DNA from: JAWWPG01 sp033850885
Lineage (GTDB): Bacteria > Actinomycetota > Actinomycetes > Propionibacteriales > Nocardioidaceae
Length of the DNA stretch: 64,000 nucleotides
Assembly (NCBI GenBank): GCA_033850885.1
Contig: JAWWPG010000020.1
Span: 1 to 64,000, forward strand
Reading direction: 5' to 3'
A program made the position numbers and the translations under genes. The notes beneath the pieces were generated by a model, which was given only the letters and a program-made list of their open reading frames with translations, did no database searches and was not told where the DNA came from. This document shows positions 52,149 through 62,237 of the stretch, piece by piece. The stretch's first letter is position 1. Every line of letters begins with the position of its first letter.

Positions 52149-54539
52149 ATGGCTGGGCTCTCGCTCGCCGACAGCGGTACGACGGTGTCGCTCTCGGGAG
52201 GCAACATCACGCTGGTTGTCATCGTGGCTGCGGTCGGCCTCGTCTGCCTGGGCATGTCTGTGGTGTTCCGCCGCGAGGTGCTCGCCGCGCCAGAGGGTTC
52301 CGCGAAGATGAAGGAGATCGCGGCGGCCGTCGAAGAGGGGGCGCAGGCCTACCTGACCAGGCAGTTCAAGACGCTCGCCGTCTTCGCCGTCATCGCGTTC
52401 GCGCTGTTGTTCGTGCTGCCCGGTGATGCCGGGATCCGGGTTGGCCGGTCGCTGTTCTTCATCCTCGGCGCGCTGTTCTCGGCCTCCATCGGCTATATGG
52501 GGATGTCGCTCGCGGTGAAGGCCAACCAACGTGTCGCCGCCGCCGCGCAGAACACGGGTCGTGACCCTGCCATGCGGGTCGCCTTCCGTACCGGTGGCGC
52601 CGTGGGGATGTCCACCGTCGGCTTGGGCCTGCTCGGCGCCTCCCTCGTCGTCCTGATCTACAAGGACAACGCGCCGTCCGTTCTCGAGGGTTTCGGGTTC
52701 GGCGCTGCGCTGCTCGCTATGTTCATGCGTGTCGGCGGCGGCATCTTCACGAAGGCCGCTGACGTCGGCGCCGACCTCGTCGGCAAGGTGGAGCAGAACA
52801 TCCCCGAGGACGACCCGCGCAACGCCGCCACGATCGCCGACAACGTGGGAGACAACGTCGGCGACTGCGCAGGCATGGCGGCCGACCTGTTCGAGTCGTA
52901 CGCCGTCACGCTCGTCGCGGCACTCATCCTCGGCAAGGTCGCTTTCGGAGCGGAAGGACTCGTGTTTCCGCTGATCGTGCCGGCCATCGGCGCTCTGACC
53001 GCGATCGTCGGCGTCTATCTATGCCGACCGCGGGAGGGTGAGGGCGGCCTGACGACCATCAACCGCGCGTTCTACGTCTCGGCCGCGATGTCGGCCGTGC
53101 TGACGGCGATCGCCGCTTTCGTCTACCTCCCCACGAGCTTCAAGGACCTGACGAACCCCCAGACGACGGCCTCCTTTCTCAGCCTCAAGCTCGGCCTGGT
53201 CCACGCCTCAGGCAATCAGTCGCCGCTGCCGAGCGGTAACCCGGCCTTGATCGCCTTCGTCGCCGTGCTGATCGGGATCGTTCTCGCGGCCATCATCCTG
53301 GCCCTCACCGGATACTTCACCGGCACCAACCACCGGCCGGTCAGGGATGTCGGCACCACATCGCTGACGGGGGCCGCCACTGTCATCCTGTCGGGGTTGT
53401 CCGTGGGTTTCGAGTCCGCCGTCTACACCGCACTCGTGATCGGAGCCGCCGTCTACGGCGCATTCCTCCTGGGCGGGGGGTCCGTCGTGGTGGCGCTGTT
53501 CGCCGTGTCGCTTGCGGGGACCGGTCTGCTCACCACGGTTGGCGTCATCGTCGCGATGGATACGTTCGGGCCTGTCTCGGACAACGCGCAGGGGATCGCG
53601 GAGATGTCAGGTGAGGTCGACGCTCGCGGTGCGGCGATCCTCACCGAGCTGGACGCGGTCGGGAACACGACGAAGGCGATCACCAAGGGCATCGCGATCG
53701 CCACCGCCGTGCTCGCGGCCACGGCGCTGTTCGGCTCCTTCACCGATGCCATCACCTCGGCGTCCACCCCGATCATCACCAGCGGCCAGATCCCGCACCC
53801 CTCGCTGCACGATGAGCTCGGGGTGCTCGGCGTCCTCAACATCGCCGACCCCGCGAACCTCGTCGGCCTGCTGATCGGCTCCGCCGTCGTGTTCCTGTTC
53901 GCCGGTCTCGCGATCAACGCCGTCGGGAGGGCCGCCGGCGCCGTGGTGTTCGAGGTACGCCGGCAGTTCCGCGAGATCCCGGGGATCATGGAGGGCACCG
54001 GTCGCCCCGAGTACGGCAAGGTGGTCGACATCTGCACGCGCGACTCGTTGCGCGAGCTGGCAACCCCTGGCTTGCTGGCCATCCTGGCCCCGGTCGCCGT
54101 GGGGTTCGGCCTCGGCGTCGGGCCGCTCGGCTGTTACCTGGCGGGGGCGATCGGCACCGGCACTCTGATGGCCGTCTTCCTGGCCAACTCCGGCGGTGCC
54201 TGGGACAACGCGAAGAAGCTCGTCGAGGACGGCGTACACGGTGGCAAGGGGTCCCCTGCCCACGAGGCGACCATCATCGGTGACACGGTCGGTGACCCGT
54301 TCAAGGACACGGCCGGTCCCGCGATCAACCCGCTGCTCAAGGTGATGAACCTGGTCTCGCTGCTGATCGCCGCGAGCATCGTCAAGATGACGTACGGCAA
54401 CGATGCGCATACCGCGCTTCGCGTCGTGATCGCGGTCGTCGCGGCCCTGATCGTGGCGACCGCTGTCTACATCTCGAAGCGACGTTCGGTAGCGATCGGC
54501 GACGTTGACGTCGAGAAGACCGAGACAGCCCGAGCCTGA
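52149..54539 (+). CDS. hppA: Membrane H+-translocating pyrophosphatase
   Basis: Pumps protons with energy from pyrophosphate. 796 residues with about 15-16 membrane helices. The PPi-binding DVGADLVGKVE (about 206-216) and DNVGDNVGDCAGMAADLFES motifs are intact, and the second acidic site follows near the C-terminus (GDTVGDPFKDTAGPAINP). Residue 509 in GNTTKA is Lys, which marks the K+-independent subfamily (Ala in K+-dependent enzymes). GGAGG lies seven bases before the ATG. Downstream sulfotransferase follows after 18 bases. Confidence 0.95.
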   Translation: MAGLSLADSGTTVSLSGGNITLVVIVAAVGLVCLGMSVVFRREVLAAPEGSAKMKEIAAAVEEGAQAYLTRQFKTLAVFAVIAFALLFVLPGDAGIRVGRSLFFILGALFSASIGYMGMSLAVKANQRVAAAAQNTGRDPAMRVAFRTGGAVGMSTVGLGLLGASLVVLIYKDNAPSVLEGFGFGAALLAMFMRVGGGIFTKAADVGADLVGKVEQNIPEDDPRNAATIADNVGDNVGDCAGMAADLFESYAVTLVAALILGKVAFGAEGLVFPLIVPAIGALTAIVGVYLCRPREGEGGLTTINRAFYVSAAMSAVLTAIAAFVYLPTSFKDLTNPQTTASFLSLKLGLVHASGNQSPLPSGNPALIAFVAVLIGIVLAAIILALTGYFTGTNHRPVRDVGTTSLTGAATVILSGLSVGFESAVYTALVIGAAVYGAFLLGGGSVVVALFAVSLAGTGLLTTVGVIVAMDTFGPVSDNAQGIAEMSGEVDARGAAILTELDAVGNTTKAITKGIAIATAVLAATALFGSFTDAITSASTPIITSGQIPHPSLHDELGVLGVLNIADPANLVGLLIGSAVVFLFAGLAINAVGRAAGAVVFEVRRQFREIPGIMEGTGRPEYGKVVDICTRDSLRELATPGLLAILAPVAVGFGLGVGPLGCYLAGAIGTGTLMAVFLANSGGAWDNAKKLVEDGVHGGKGSPAHEATIIGDTVGDPFKDTAGPAINPLLKVMNLVSLLIAASIVKMTYGNDAHTALRVVIAVVAALIVATAVYISKRRSVAIGDVDVEKTETARA

Positions 54540-54557
54540 ACAGGGACCAGGAGCGGC

Positions 54558-55700
54558 GTGTCACGCACGGTCTACCTGCATGTCGGTATCGCCAAGACCG
54601 GCACGACGTACCTGCAGCGAACGCTGTTCGCCAACCGCAGACAGCTGGAAAGGCACGGGACCCGCTACCCGGGTCCTGAGCCGGCGGCCCACTTCTTCGG
54701 TTCTCTCGACCTGAGAGGCGCGAGGTTCCAGGGTCACGTCTACGACCGGGTGGAGGGCGCCTGGGGACGTCTGGTCGACCAGGCCGACGCCTTCGGTGGG
54801 AACACGCTGATCTCCCACGAGACGCTGGCGCACGCCAATGTCGAGCAGATCGACCGGGCTGTGCACAGCTTTGCGACAGCCGACGTCCGGGTCGTGATCA
54901 CCTGCCGGGACCTGGCCCGTCAGATCCCGGCCGTCTGGCAGGAGAAGGTGAAGAACCGTGGCGAGGTGGGTTTCGACGAGTTCCTGGCCCAGATTTCGGC
55001 CGGCTGGGGGCGCAGGAACCGCCTTCACGGCGGGTTCTGGCGTGCTCAGGATGTCGGAGCCCTCGTTCAGCGATGGGGCGAAGCGGTGGGCATGAACCAG
55101 GTGCGGCTGGTCACGGTGCCGCCCGTCGGCTCCGACCGGATGGAGCTGTGGCGGCGGTTCGCCCAGGCGACCGACCTGCCGGATCTGGGCTACACGTTCG
55201 CCAGCGGGGAGAACCCGTCGCTCGGAGTGGCCGAGGCCGAGCTGCTGCGCCGTCTCAACCCGCTGCTGAAGGACTCCCTCGACTGGCCCCAGTACGACGC
55301 CCGCATCAAGCGACGGCTGGCCGAGACCATCCTGGGACCTCTCGATTCCCAAGGAAGGCTGCGACTGCCGCCGTCGTACCGCGCCGAGGTGGTGGCCATC
55401 ACACAGGCGTCGGTCGACTACCTGGCCGAGTCGGGGGTCACTGTGGTGGGTGACCTGCGCGATCTCGAACCGAGCCCGGCCGAGGAAGCAGGCCGCCAGC
55501 CGGACCAGCTCGAGGACGCTGAGCTGCTCGACGCAGCGCTGCGCGTGATTGCGGTCCTGGCGAGTGAACCTCTCCACGTCCCGGGGGCGCCGTACGAGCG
55601 TGGCCTGCGCAGCTATCTCGCCGGGTCCTCCGTGAAGGATGCGGCGCGCCTGTTGTGGAGCCAGGTCCGCCGGCGCACGGCGCGCACCGGCGGCCAATAG
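54558..55700 (+). CDS. Sulfotransferase-like protein 1
   Basis: A 380-residue cytosolic P-loop protein. GIAKTGTTYLQ (residues 9-19) matches the PAPS 5'-phosphosulfate loop and VVITCRDLARQIPAVWQE (about 115-132) the 3'-phosphate-binding region. Likely sulfates a glycan or lipid acceptor. GTG at 54558 follows GGACCAGGAGCGGC. It is a paralogue of the convergent gene at 55782-57023; both keep the ARDLARQ..WQE and GVAEAELLRRLN segments. Acceptor unknown. Confidence 0.75.
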   Translation: MSRTVYLHVGIAKTGTTYLQRTLFANRRQLERHGTRYPGPEPAAHFFGSLDLRGARFQGHVYDRVEGAWGRLVDQADAFGGNTLISHETLAHANVEQIDRAVHSFATADVRVVITCRDLARQIPAVWQEKVKNRGEVGFDEFLAQISAGWGRRNRLHGGFWRAQDVGALVQRWGEAVGMNQVRLVTVPPVGSDRMELWRRFAQATDLPDLGYTFASGENPSLGVAEAELLRRLNPLLKDSLDWPQYDARIKRRLAETILGPLDSQGRLRLPPSYRAEVVAITQASVDYLAESGVTVVGDLRDLEPSPAEEAGRQPDQLEDAELLDAALRVIAVLASEPLHVPGAPYERGLRSYLAGSSVKDAARLLWSQVRRRTARTGGQ

Positions 55701-55720
55701 GGACCGTGTCAACACGGTCC
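55701..55720. terminator. Perfect hairpin between the convergent sulfotransferase genes
   Basis: GGACCGTG (55701-55708) and CACGGTCC (55713-55720) with a TCAA loop, starting immediately after the upstream stop codon. It can terminate transcription from either side. Confidence 0.6.
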
Positions 55721-55781
55721 GTGGTGCAAAGGTGCCGCGTAGGCGCCCCGGCGGCGTGGTGGACGCCGCCGCCAAGCGCGG

Positions 55782-57023
55782 TCAGCGTCGACGAGAGAGG
55801 CGTCCCGACGCGCGGTCCGCAAGCCCGCGGAGGGTCCCCGCCAAGCGACGGAAGGAAGGGATCCGGCCGGTCCGGGTTCCCTCCGCTGTCTCGAGGGCAG
55901 CCTGCAGCTCGAGCTTGTGCTCTCGCAGCTTGCCTGCCTGCTTGAGCAAGGCGGTGGCAGTCCTGATCGCGATGGGCCCGAGGTCCGCGTCGGTGAGCTG
56001 CGTCGGTGACACGTACTCGCCCCCGGGCGCGACCGGCATCAGGTCCGTAAGGTCGCCTTCTACCGGGTAGCCGGCCGCCGTGAGCTCGCCGATCAGCGTG
56101 CGCGACCGTTCCTTCGCCCAGTCCAGGTGGTACGGCGGCAAGGTGAGCCGGACGGAGCCACTCTCTGCGCGGCGGCCGCGAGGACCATCGCCGCCCACCG
56201 GGCCCCCGCCGAGGACCCTCTCGGCGAGGAACAGGCGCACGAGGGCGTCGTAGCTCCTCTGGTCGAGCGACCTGGCTCCCGCGTTCATCCGCCGTACCAG
56301 CTCGGTCTCGGCAACCCCCATCGAGCGGTTGGTCCGCTTCGCGCGGGTGTCGTACCCGAGCGGGTCGAGCCCCGTGATCGCGCAGAACCGGGTCCACAAC
56401 GCGTCGGGCTGCCCACCCCGAGGCGGGATGGTCAGGACGTGGATCTGCTCCACTGGCACGAACTTCGCCCAGGTCTGCAGCACGTGGGCGGCGTCGTGCA
56501 TGCCCCAGAACAGCTTCCCGAACGGCTTCGGCGCGTCCGGCCCCAGCTCGACCAGGTCGTCGACGAACTTCTCGAGCGTCACTGTGTGCTTGTGCTTGAT
56601 GTGCTCCTGCCAGTCAGAGACGAGCTGGCGGGCCAGGTCTCGAGCCGAGAAGACGACGTGCAGCTGGCCCGGACCCAACATGCTCAGTCCGCGGTCGATA
56701 CGATCCGGCGACGCTGCGGAGAGCAGCTCGCTGGAGACGATCACCGTGGAGCCCTCCCAGTGCCGGGTACGGCGTGCCACCCGGTCCCACGCGCCACGGA
56801 AGCGATCGGGGCCGTGGCCGAACCAGCCGCTGGCGCAGAAGTCGTGGGCGGAGCGGAAGGACTCGCTGAGGTCGTCATAGGGGTACAACACGCCCGCCTT
56901 GGCGAGCGCTTCGGAGTTGCTGAACAGCACGTGCTGCAGGTACGTCGTCCCGGTCTTGGGCGCCCCGATGTGGAGGAAGACCCGCTTGGCGTCGCTCGGG
57001 TCGCCGTGGCTCTCGGTGCTCAT
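55782..57023 (-). CDS. Sulfotransferase-like protein 2
   Basis: A 413-residue paralogue of the gene at 54558. GAPKTGTTYLQHVL (about residues 20-33) is the PAPS loop and VVFSARDLARQLVSDWQE (about 125-142) the second site. The C-terminal third is basic (RLAGTLRGLADRASGRLSRRR), perhaps for membrane or acceptor contact. It is divergent from the glfT2-like gene with 283 bp between. Two closely related sulfotransferases in one place suggest two positions on one acceptor. Acceptor unknown. Confidence 0.75.
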   Translation of the reverse strand: MSTESHGDPSDAKRVFLHIGAPKTGTTYLQHVLFSNSEALAKAGVLYPYDDLSESFRSAHDFCASGWFGHGPDRFRGAWDRVARRTRHWEGSTVIVSSELLSAASPDRIDRGLSMLGPGQLHVVFSARDLARQLVSDWQEHIKHKHTVTLEKFVDDLVELGPDAPKPFGKLFWGMHDAAHVLQTWAKFVPVEQIHVLTIPPRGGQPDALWTRFCAITGLDPLGYDTRAKRTNRSMGVAETELVRRMNAGARSLDQRSYDALVRLFLAERVLGGGPVGGDGPRGRRAESGSVRLTLPPYHLDWAKERSRTLIGELTAAGYPVEGDLTDLMPVAPGGEYVSPTQLTDADLGPIAIRTATALLKQAGKLREHKLELQAALETAEGTRTGRIPSFRRLAGTLRGLADRASGRLSRRR

Positions 57024-57306
57024 GCCTCTCCTCGTGATGACCCCAGCGACCCTACCCGCTCGAGGGCGGGTCGACCGGATCGATCAGGTCTGAGCCAGAC
57101 GCCGAACCGCCCATTGGTCGTTCCTCGGCCTCCGGTGCCCTACCATTGGTCCCAGATTGGGAGTGCCGGTCTATGGGTGGGCCAACGCGGACGCGGTGGC
57201 TGCGGGCTGTCAGGCACTCGAGATCGCTGGGTGCCTGTCGCGGCGCGAGTCCGTGCGCACGTCCCCTGTTACCGTTTTTGTCGTCAGCAGTTGTCGTCGT
57301 GAGGAC

Positions 57307-59394
57307 ATGACCTTGACCGTTCCCGTCGCGGGAGCTGCAGAGGAAGCCGCGCAGGCGCGTGGTCTTCGTGTCGTGCAGCGCACGATCTTGCGCGCCGATC
57401 AGGAGCTGGACATCCGGCCGCTCTATGTGACCGGTCTGTCCAGCTTCAGCGGCGGCGAGAGCACGTCGCGGCAGTCGGGGGCCGGTGACGCTTCGGACGG
57501 CCCGGTCCCCGGTTCCGCGGAGGCCCGCGAGGCCGGTAACTACGGCGAGAAGGCCGGCGAGAGCGCTGGCTCGACCGTCGAGGGTCTCGGGGCGTTCGGC
57601 AAGATCACCGGTGAGCTGGGTGCCACCGCGCTCCCCCAGCGGCGGATCACGTTCGGCACCTACTTCAACGCGTTTCCGGCCAGCTACTGGCGCCGGTGGA
57701 CCGACCAGCAGACGGTCCGGCTCGTGTGCACGATCTCAGGTCAGGGCACGCTGATCGTCTACCGGTCGACAGCCAAGGGCCATGTCCAGCGAGCAGATGC
57801 GGCCGTCTCGAGCTCCGAGCAGACGACGACTGTCGAGTTCGACCTTCCCTTGAAGCCGTTCATCGACGGTGGGTGGTACTGGTTCGACATCGAGGCCGGT
57901 GACGAGCCGATGCGGCTGCATACGGCGGTCTGGGGCTTCGAGACCGAGAAGACACAGCCGGGCACCGTATCGATCGGGATCACCACGTTCAACCGCCCCG
58001 ACTTCTGCGTCGACCAGTTGCAGAAGATCGCGGACGACGCTTCCGTGCTGGAGATCCTCGACGAGATCCTCGTGGTCGACCAGGGCACCCAGCGGGTGGC
58101 CAACCACCCCGAGTTCGACGAGGCGCAGAGCCGGCTGGGTATGAAGCTGCGGCTGATCGAGCAGGGGAACCTGGGCGGATCCGGTGGGTTCTCCCGAGCC
58201 ATGAACGAAGTTGTCTCGAAAGGTATCGCGGACTACGTCCTGCTTCTTGACGACGACGTCGTCTGCGAGCTCGAGGGCATCCTGCGCGCAGTCGCCTTTG
58301 CCGATCTGGCGAAGACCCCCACCATGGTCGGGGGCCAGATGTTCAGTCTCTACGACCGGTCGGTGATGCACGCGTTCGGGGAGACCGTCGCCAAGTACCG
58401 CTGGTTCTGGGGGCCTGCACCGCACACGCTGCACGGACACAACTGGGCGGTGAGGCCGCTGCGTTCGACGTCATGGCTGCACCGTCGCGTCGACGTCGAC
58501 TACAACGGCTGGTGGATGTGCCTGATCCCGACCAAGGTGATCAAGGAGGTAGGCCTGGCGCTGCCGATGTTCATCAAGTGGGACGACGCGGAGTTCGGCC
58601 TGCGGGCGCGCGATGCCGGCTATCCCACAGTGACGCTGCCGGGGGTCGCCGTCTGGCACGTCCCGTGGCACGAGAAGGACGACACGATCGACTGGCAGGC
58701 CTACTTCCACCGCCGCAACCGGATCATCACGGCGCTGCTGCACTCGCCGTACGAGCGCGGCGGCAGGTTGATCCTGGAGAGCTTCGAGACCCAGATCAAG
58801 CACCTCTTCTCCATGCAGTACGGTCCCGCCGAGATGGGCCTGATGGCGATCGAGGACATCCTCGAAGGCCCGCAACGGATGCATCGTGACGTCCTGAAGC
58901 GGCTGCCGGAGCTTTTCGAGCTGCGCAAGGGGTACGACGACTCACGGGCGCAGACCGACCTCGACGTCTTCCCCCCTGCGGGCCGGCGCAAGCCGCCACG
59001 CCGAGGCAAGGAGCCGTCGGCGCCGAAGACCCGCCTCGCCCGAGCCAAGACGATGGCCGCCAGCGCGGTCCGGCAGGTGCTGCCCGTCCGTTCGATGGCC
59101 AGGGAGCGACCGGAGGCGAACGTCCCGCACATCGACCTCAAGTGGTGGCTGCTCGCCCAGTTCGACTCGGCTCTCGTCTCGTCCGCAGACGGCAGCGCGG
59201 CTGCCTGGTACAAGCGGGACCCGGAGCTCTTCCGCGACCTGCTCGCCCGCTCCATCGCCCTGCACACCCAGCTGGTCAAGGAGTGGCCGAACCTCGTCGA
59301 GCAGTACACGGCGGCGTTGGCGGAGCTGTCGTCGCCCGACACCTGGAAGTCGACGTTCGACGCGTCGATCAAAGAAGACGAGCCAGTCAGCTGA
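57307..59394 (+). CDS. glfT2: Galactofuranosyltransferase (GlfT2-like)
   Basis: A 695-residue processive galactan polymerase-like enzyme. N-terminal beta domain (to about 215), then a GT-A domain beginning SIGITTFNRPDFC, metal-binding DDD (residues 315-317 in LLLDDDVVC), and the catalytic WDDAEFGLRARDAGYP and HVPWHEKDD motifs, followed by the helical C-terminus. It should use UDP-galactofuranose. The N-terminus carries a Gly/Ser/Ala-rich insert after residue 40. ATG 57307 was chosen; GAGG precedes it closely. Confidence 0.85.
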   Translation: MTLTVPVAGAAEEAAQARGLRVVQRTILRADQELDIRPLYVTGLSSFSGGESTSRQSGAGDASDGPVPGSAEAREAGNYGEKAGESAGSTVEGLGAFGKITGELGATALPQRRITFGTYFNAFPASYWRRWTDQQTVRLVCTISGQGTLIVYRSTAKGHVQRADAAVSSSEQTTTVEFDLPLKPFIDGGWYWFDIEAGDEPMRLHTAVWGFETEKTQPGTVSIGITTFNRPDFCVDQLQKIADDASVLEILDEILVVDQGTQRVANHPEFDEAQSRLGMKLRLIEQGNLGGSGGFSRAMNEVVSKGIADYVLLLDDDVVCELEGILRAVAFADLAKTPTMVGGQMFSLYDRSVMHAFGETVAKYRWFWGPAPHTLHGHNWAVRPLRSTSWLHRRVDVDYNGWWMCLIPTKVIKEVGLALPMFIKWDDAEFGLRARDAGYPTVTLPGVAVWHVPWHEKDDTIDWQAYFHRRNRIITALLHSPYERGGRLILESFETQIKHLFSMQYGPAEMGLMAIEDILEGPQRMHRDVLKRLPELFELRKGYDDSRAQTDLDVFPPAGRRKPPRRGKEPSAPKTRLARAKTMAASAVRQVLPVRSMARERPEANVPHIDLKWWLLAQFDSALVSSADGSAAAWYKRDPELFRDLLARSIALHTQLVKEWPNLVEQYTAALAELSSPDTWKSTFDASIKEDEPVS

Positions 59395-59442
59395 CGGCAA
59401 GACCCACCGCTCGCAGCAGTGCCGTCAGGGCGCATTAACGCC

Positions 59443-59490
59443 AATGCCTCCCGCTGAGGCATTATCGATGCGGCGCCAGCGGGCGCCGCA
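59443..59490 (+). promoter_or_regulatory. Two adjacent perfect hairpins upstream of topA
   Basis: AATGCCTC/GAGGCATT with a 5-base loop (59443-59463), then TGCGGCGCC/GGCGCCGCA with a 4-base loop (59469-59490). The first may terminate the glfT2 transcript. The second ends 23 bases before the topA start and could sit in the topA leader. Confidence 0.55.
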
Positions 59491-59513
59491 AACAGCAAGG
59501 AGAGCAAAGTTTC

Positions 59514-62237
59514 GTGGCAGGTGAAGGACACAAGCTCGTCATCGTGGAGTCTCCGGCGAAGGCGCGCACCATCTCCGGCTTCCTGGGCCGGGGGTACGTC
59601 GTCGAGTCGTCCGTCGGACACATCCGCGGCCTGCCCAACAACGCCAGCGAAGTGCCCGCCAAGTACAAGGGTGAGTCGTGGGGACGTCTCGGCGTCAACG
59701 TCGACGACGGGTTCAAGCCGATCTACGTGGTGCCCGCCGACAAGAAGAAGCAGATCACCAAGCTCAGGGCGCTGCTCAAGGATGCGGACGAGCTCTACCT
59801 CGCCACCGACGAGGACCGGGAAGGCGAGGCGATCGCGTGGCATCTCCTCGATGAGCTCAAGCCGAAGGTCCCGGTACGGCGGATGGTGTTCCACGAGATC
59901 ACCCCGCAGGCGATCGCCGCCGCGATGGACCACCCACGCGACATCGACAGTGACCTGGTCGAGGCGCAGGAGACCCGGCGCATCGTCGACCGGCTGTACG
60001 GCTACGAGGTCTCCCCGGTGCTGTGGAAGAAGGTGATGAGCGGCACGTCCGCCGGACGCGTGCAGTCGGTCGCCACCAGGCTGGTCGTCGACCGGGAGCG
60101 CGAGCGGATGGCATTCAGGTCTGCGTCGTACTGGGATCTCGAAGCGACCCTCGATGCCGGCGAGGGTCGGACCCCGCGCCTGTTCCCCGCCAGGCTCACG
60201 AGTGTCGACAACCGTCGGGTGGCCCAGGGCCGGGACTTCACGTCCACCGGCGAGCTCAAGGACGGCTCGCAGGTCGTCATGCTCGACGAGGCCACTGCGC
60301 GGCGGCTTGCCGAAGGGCTTCGTGACCAGCAGTTCGAGGTGTCCTCGGTCGAGTCGCGGCCCTACCGGCGCCAGCCCTATGCGCCGTTCCGTACGACGAC
60401 CCTGCAGCAGGAGGCCTCGCGCAAGCTGGGATACGGGGCAGCGCGAACCATGCAGGTAGCCCAGCGGCTGTACGAAGAAGGCTTCATCACCTACATGCGG
60501 ACCGACTCGATCACGCTGTCGGAAACGGCGATCTCGGCGGCCCGGAGCCAGGTGCGGGAGCTCTTCGGCGCGAGCTACCTTCCCGAGCAGCCGCGAACCT
60601 ACCGGAGCAAGGTGAAGAACGCGCAGGAGGCGCATGAGGCGATCCGACCGGCTGGTGAGCAGTTCCGCACCCCGGCTCGGACCGGTCTGAGCGGTGACGC
60701 GTTCCGCCTCTACGAGCTGATCTGGATGCGTACCGTCGCGTCGCAGATGAAGGACGCTGAAGGCCGGTCGGTGTCGGTGCGGATCGGGGCAGCTGCCGCC
60801 ACCGGCGAGGTGTGCGAGCTCTCCGCCAGCGGCCGGGTCATCACGTTCTTCGGCTTCCTGAAGGCGTACGTCGAGGGTGCCGACGATCCCGACAGCGACC
60901 GTGACGACGCCGAAGCCAGGCTGCCTGACCTGTCGGAGGGCGACCGGCTCGCCGCCGCCGAGCTGCAGGCGGCGGGGCACGAGACCCGCCCCCCCGCCCG
61001 CTACACCGAGGCCACCTTGGTTCGCGAGCTCGAGGAGCGGGAGATCGGCCGGCCGTCGACGTACGCGACCATCATCGGCACGATCCTCAACCGTGGGTAC
61101 GTCTACAAGAAGGGCAGTGGGCTGGTCCCGGCGTGGCTGGCTTTCTCCGTCGTCAGGCTGCTCGAGCAGCACTTCGCGCGGCTCGTCGACTACAACTTCA
61201 CGGCCGCCATGGAGGACGTGCTCGACGAGGTCGCTGCCGGTCGCAAGGACTCCACCACAGAGCTCGCCGAGTTCTACTTCGGCTCGGGCAACCATGAGGG
61301 CCTGAAGTCCCTCGTCTCCGAGCTCGGAGACATCGACGCCCGTGAGCTGTCCACGTTCCGCATCGACGACGACCTCGTCGTGCGGGTGGGACGCTACGGT
61401 CCCTACGTCGAGTCCGCCGACGGCAGCCGAGCGAACATCCCCGACGACCTTCCCCCTGACGAGCTGACCCCGGAGGTGGCCCGTCAGCTGCTGGCCAACC
61501 CGTCCGGCGCCGAGGTGGCTCTCGGGGTCGATCCGGTGACCGGCCGCCAGATCGTCGCGAGGAACGGCAGGTTCGGGCCGTACGTCACCGAGGTGCTGGC
61601 TGAGGACGCCCCGAAGACCGCTAAGCCGCGCACGTCGTCACTTTTCAAGTCGATGTCCCTCGACACGATCGACCTCGCGCAGGCGCTCCCACTGCTGACG
61701 CTGCCTCGAGAGATCGGCGTCGACCCGGAGTCGGGAGAGCCGATCACCGCGCAGAACGGTCGCTACGGCCCCTATCTCAAGAAGGGCAGCGACTCGCGCT
61801 CGATCGACTCCGAGGAGCAGTTGTTCACGATCACCCTCGACGAGGCGCTCGCGATCTATGCCCAGCCGAAGCAGCGGGGCAGGCGCGCCTCGGCAGCCCC
61901 CCTGCGTGAGCTGGGGCCAGATCCCGCGACCGCGCGCGTCGTGGTGATCAAGGACGGTCGGTTCGGTCCCTACGTCACCGACGGTGAGATCAACGCAACC
62001 CTGCGGCGAGGCGACGACGTGGAGACGCTGAGCGTCGAACGCGCCTCCGAGCTGATTGCCGACAAGCGCGCCAAAGGTCCGGGCACCAAGAAGACCACTG
62101 CCAAGAGGGGCACCACCAAGAAGTCGTCTGCGAAGAAGACGGCTACCAAGAAGGCGTCCACCAAGAAGGCAGCAACCAAGAAGACGGCGACCGCAAGCAC
62201 CGCCGCGAAGAAGACGACGGCGCCGTCGGCGATCTGA
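59514..62237 (+). CDS. topA: DNA topoisomerase I
   Basis: Relaxes negative supercoils. 907 residues: Toprim with E (IVESPAKA) and DxDxE (ATDEDREGEAIAWH), the catalytic tyrosine Y327 in GFITYMRTDSITLS, and C-terminal repeats of the actinobacterial type (GRYGPYVESADG, NGRFGPYVTEV, NGRYGPYLKKG, DGRFGPYVTDG), which replace zinc fingers. A lysine-rich tail of about 60 residues (KKTTAKRGTTKKSSAKK) follows, known to aid processivity in mycobacteria. GTG at 59514 is used. Confidence 0.95.
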   Translation: MAGEGHKLVIVESPAKARTISGFLGRGYVVESSVGHIRGLPNNASEVPAKYKGESWGRLGVNVDDGFKPIYVVPADKKKQITKLRALLKDADELYLATDEDREGEAIAWHLLDELKPKVPVRRMVFHEITPQAIAAAMDHPRDIDSDLVEAQETRRIVDRLYGYEVSPVLWKKVMSGTSAGRVQSVATRLVVDRERERMAFRSASYWDLEATLDAGEGRTPRLFPARLTSVDNRRVAQGRDFTSTGELKDGSQVVMLDEATARRLAEGLRDQQFEVSSVESRPYRRQPYAPFRTTTLQQEASRKLGYGAARTMQVAQRLYEEGFITYMRTDSITLSETAISAARSQVRELFGASYLPEQPRTYRSKVKNAQEAHEAIRPAGEQFRTPARTGLSGDAFRLYELIWMRTVASQMKDAEGRSVSVRIGAAAATGEVCELSASGRVITFFGFLKAYVEGADDPDSDRDDAEARLPDLSEGDRLAAAELQAAGHETRPPARYTEATLVRELEEREIGRPSTYATIIGTILNRGYVYKKGSGLVPAWLAFSVVRLLEQHFARLVDYNFTAAMEDVLDEVAAGRKDSTTELAEFYFGSGNHEGLKSLVSELGDIDARELSTFRIDDDLVVRVGRYGPYVESADGSRANIPDDLPPDELTPEVARQLLANPSGAEVALGVDPVTGRQIVARNGRFGPYVTEVLAEDAPKTAKPRTSSLFKSMSLDTIDLAQALPLLTLPREIGVDPESGEPITAQNGRYGPYLKKGSDSRSIDSEEQLFTITLDEALAIYAQPKQRGRRASAAPLRELGPDPATARVVVIKDGRFGPYVTDGEINATLRRGDDVETLSVERASELIADKRAKGPGTKKTTAKRGTTKKSSAKKTATKKASTKKAATKKTATASTAAKKTTAPSAI

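Noticed and set aside
58701..61295. 864-residue frame antisense to topA and glfT2
   Set aside because: Long open antisense frames are expected in GC-rich genes; topA and glfT2 on the other strand have full motif sets.
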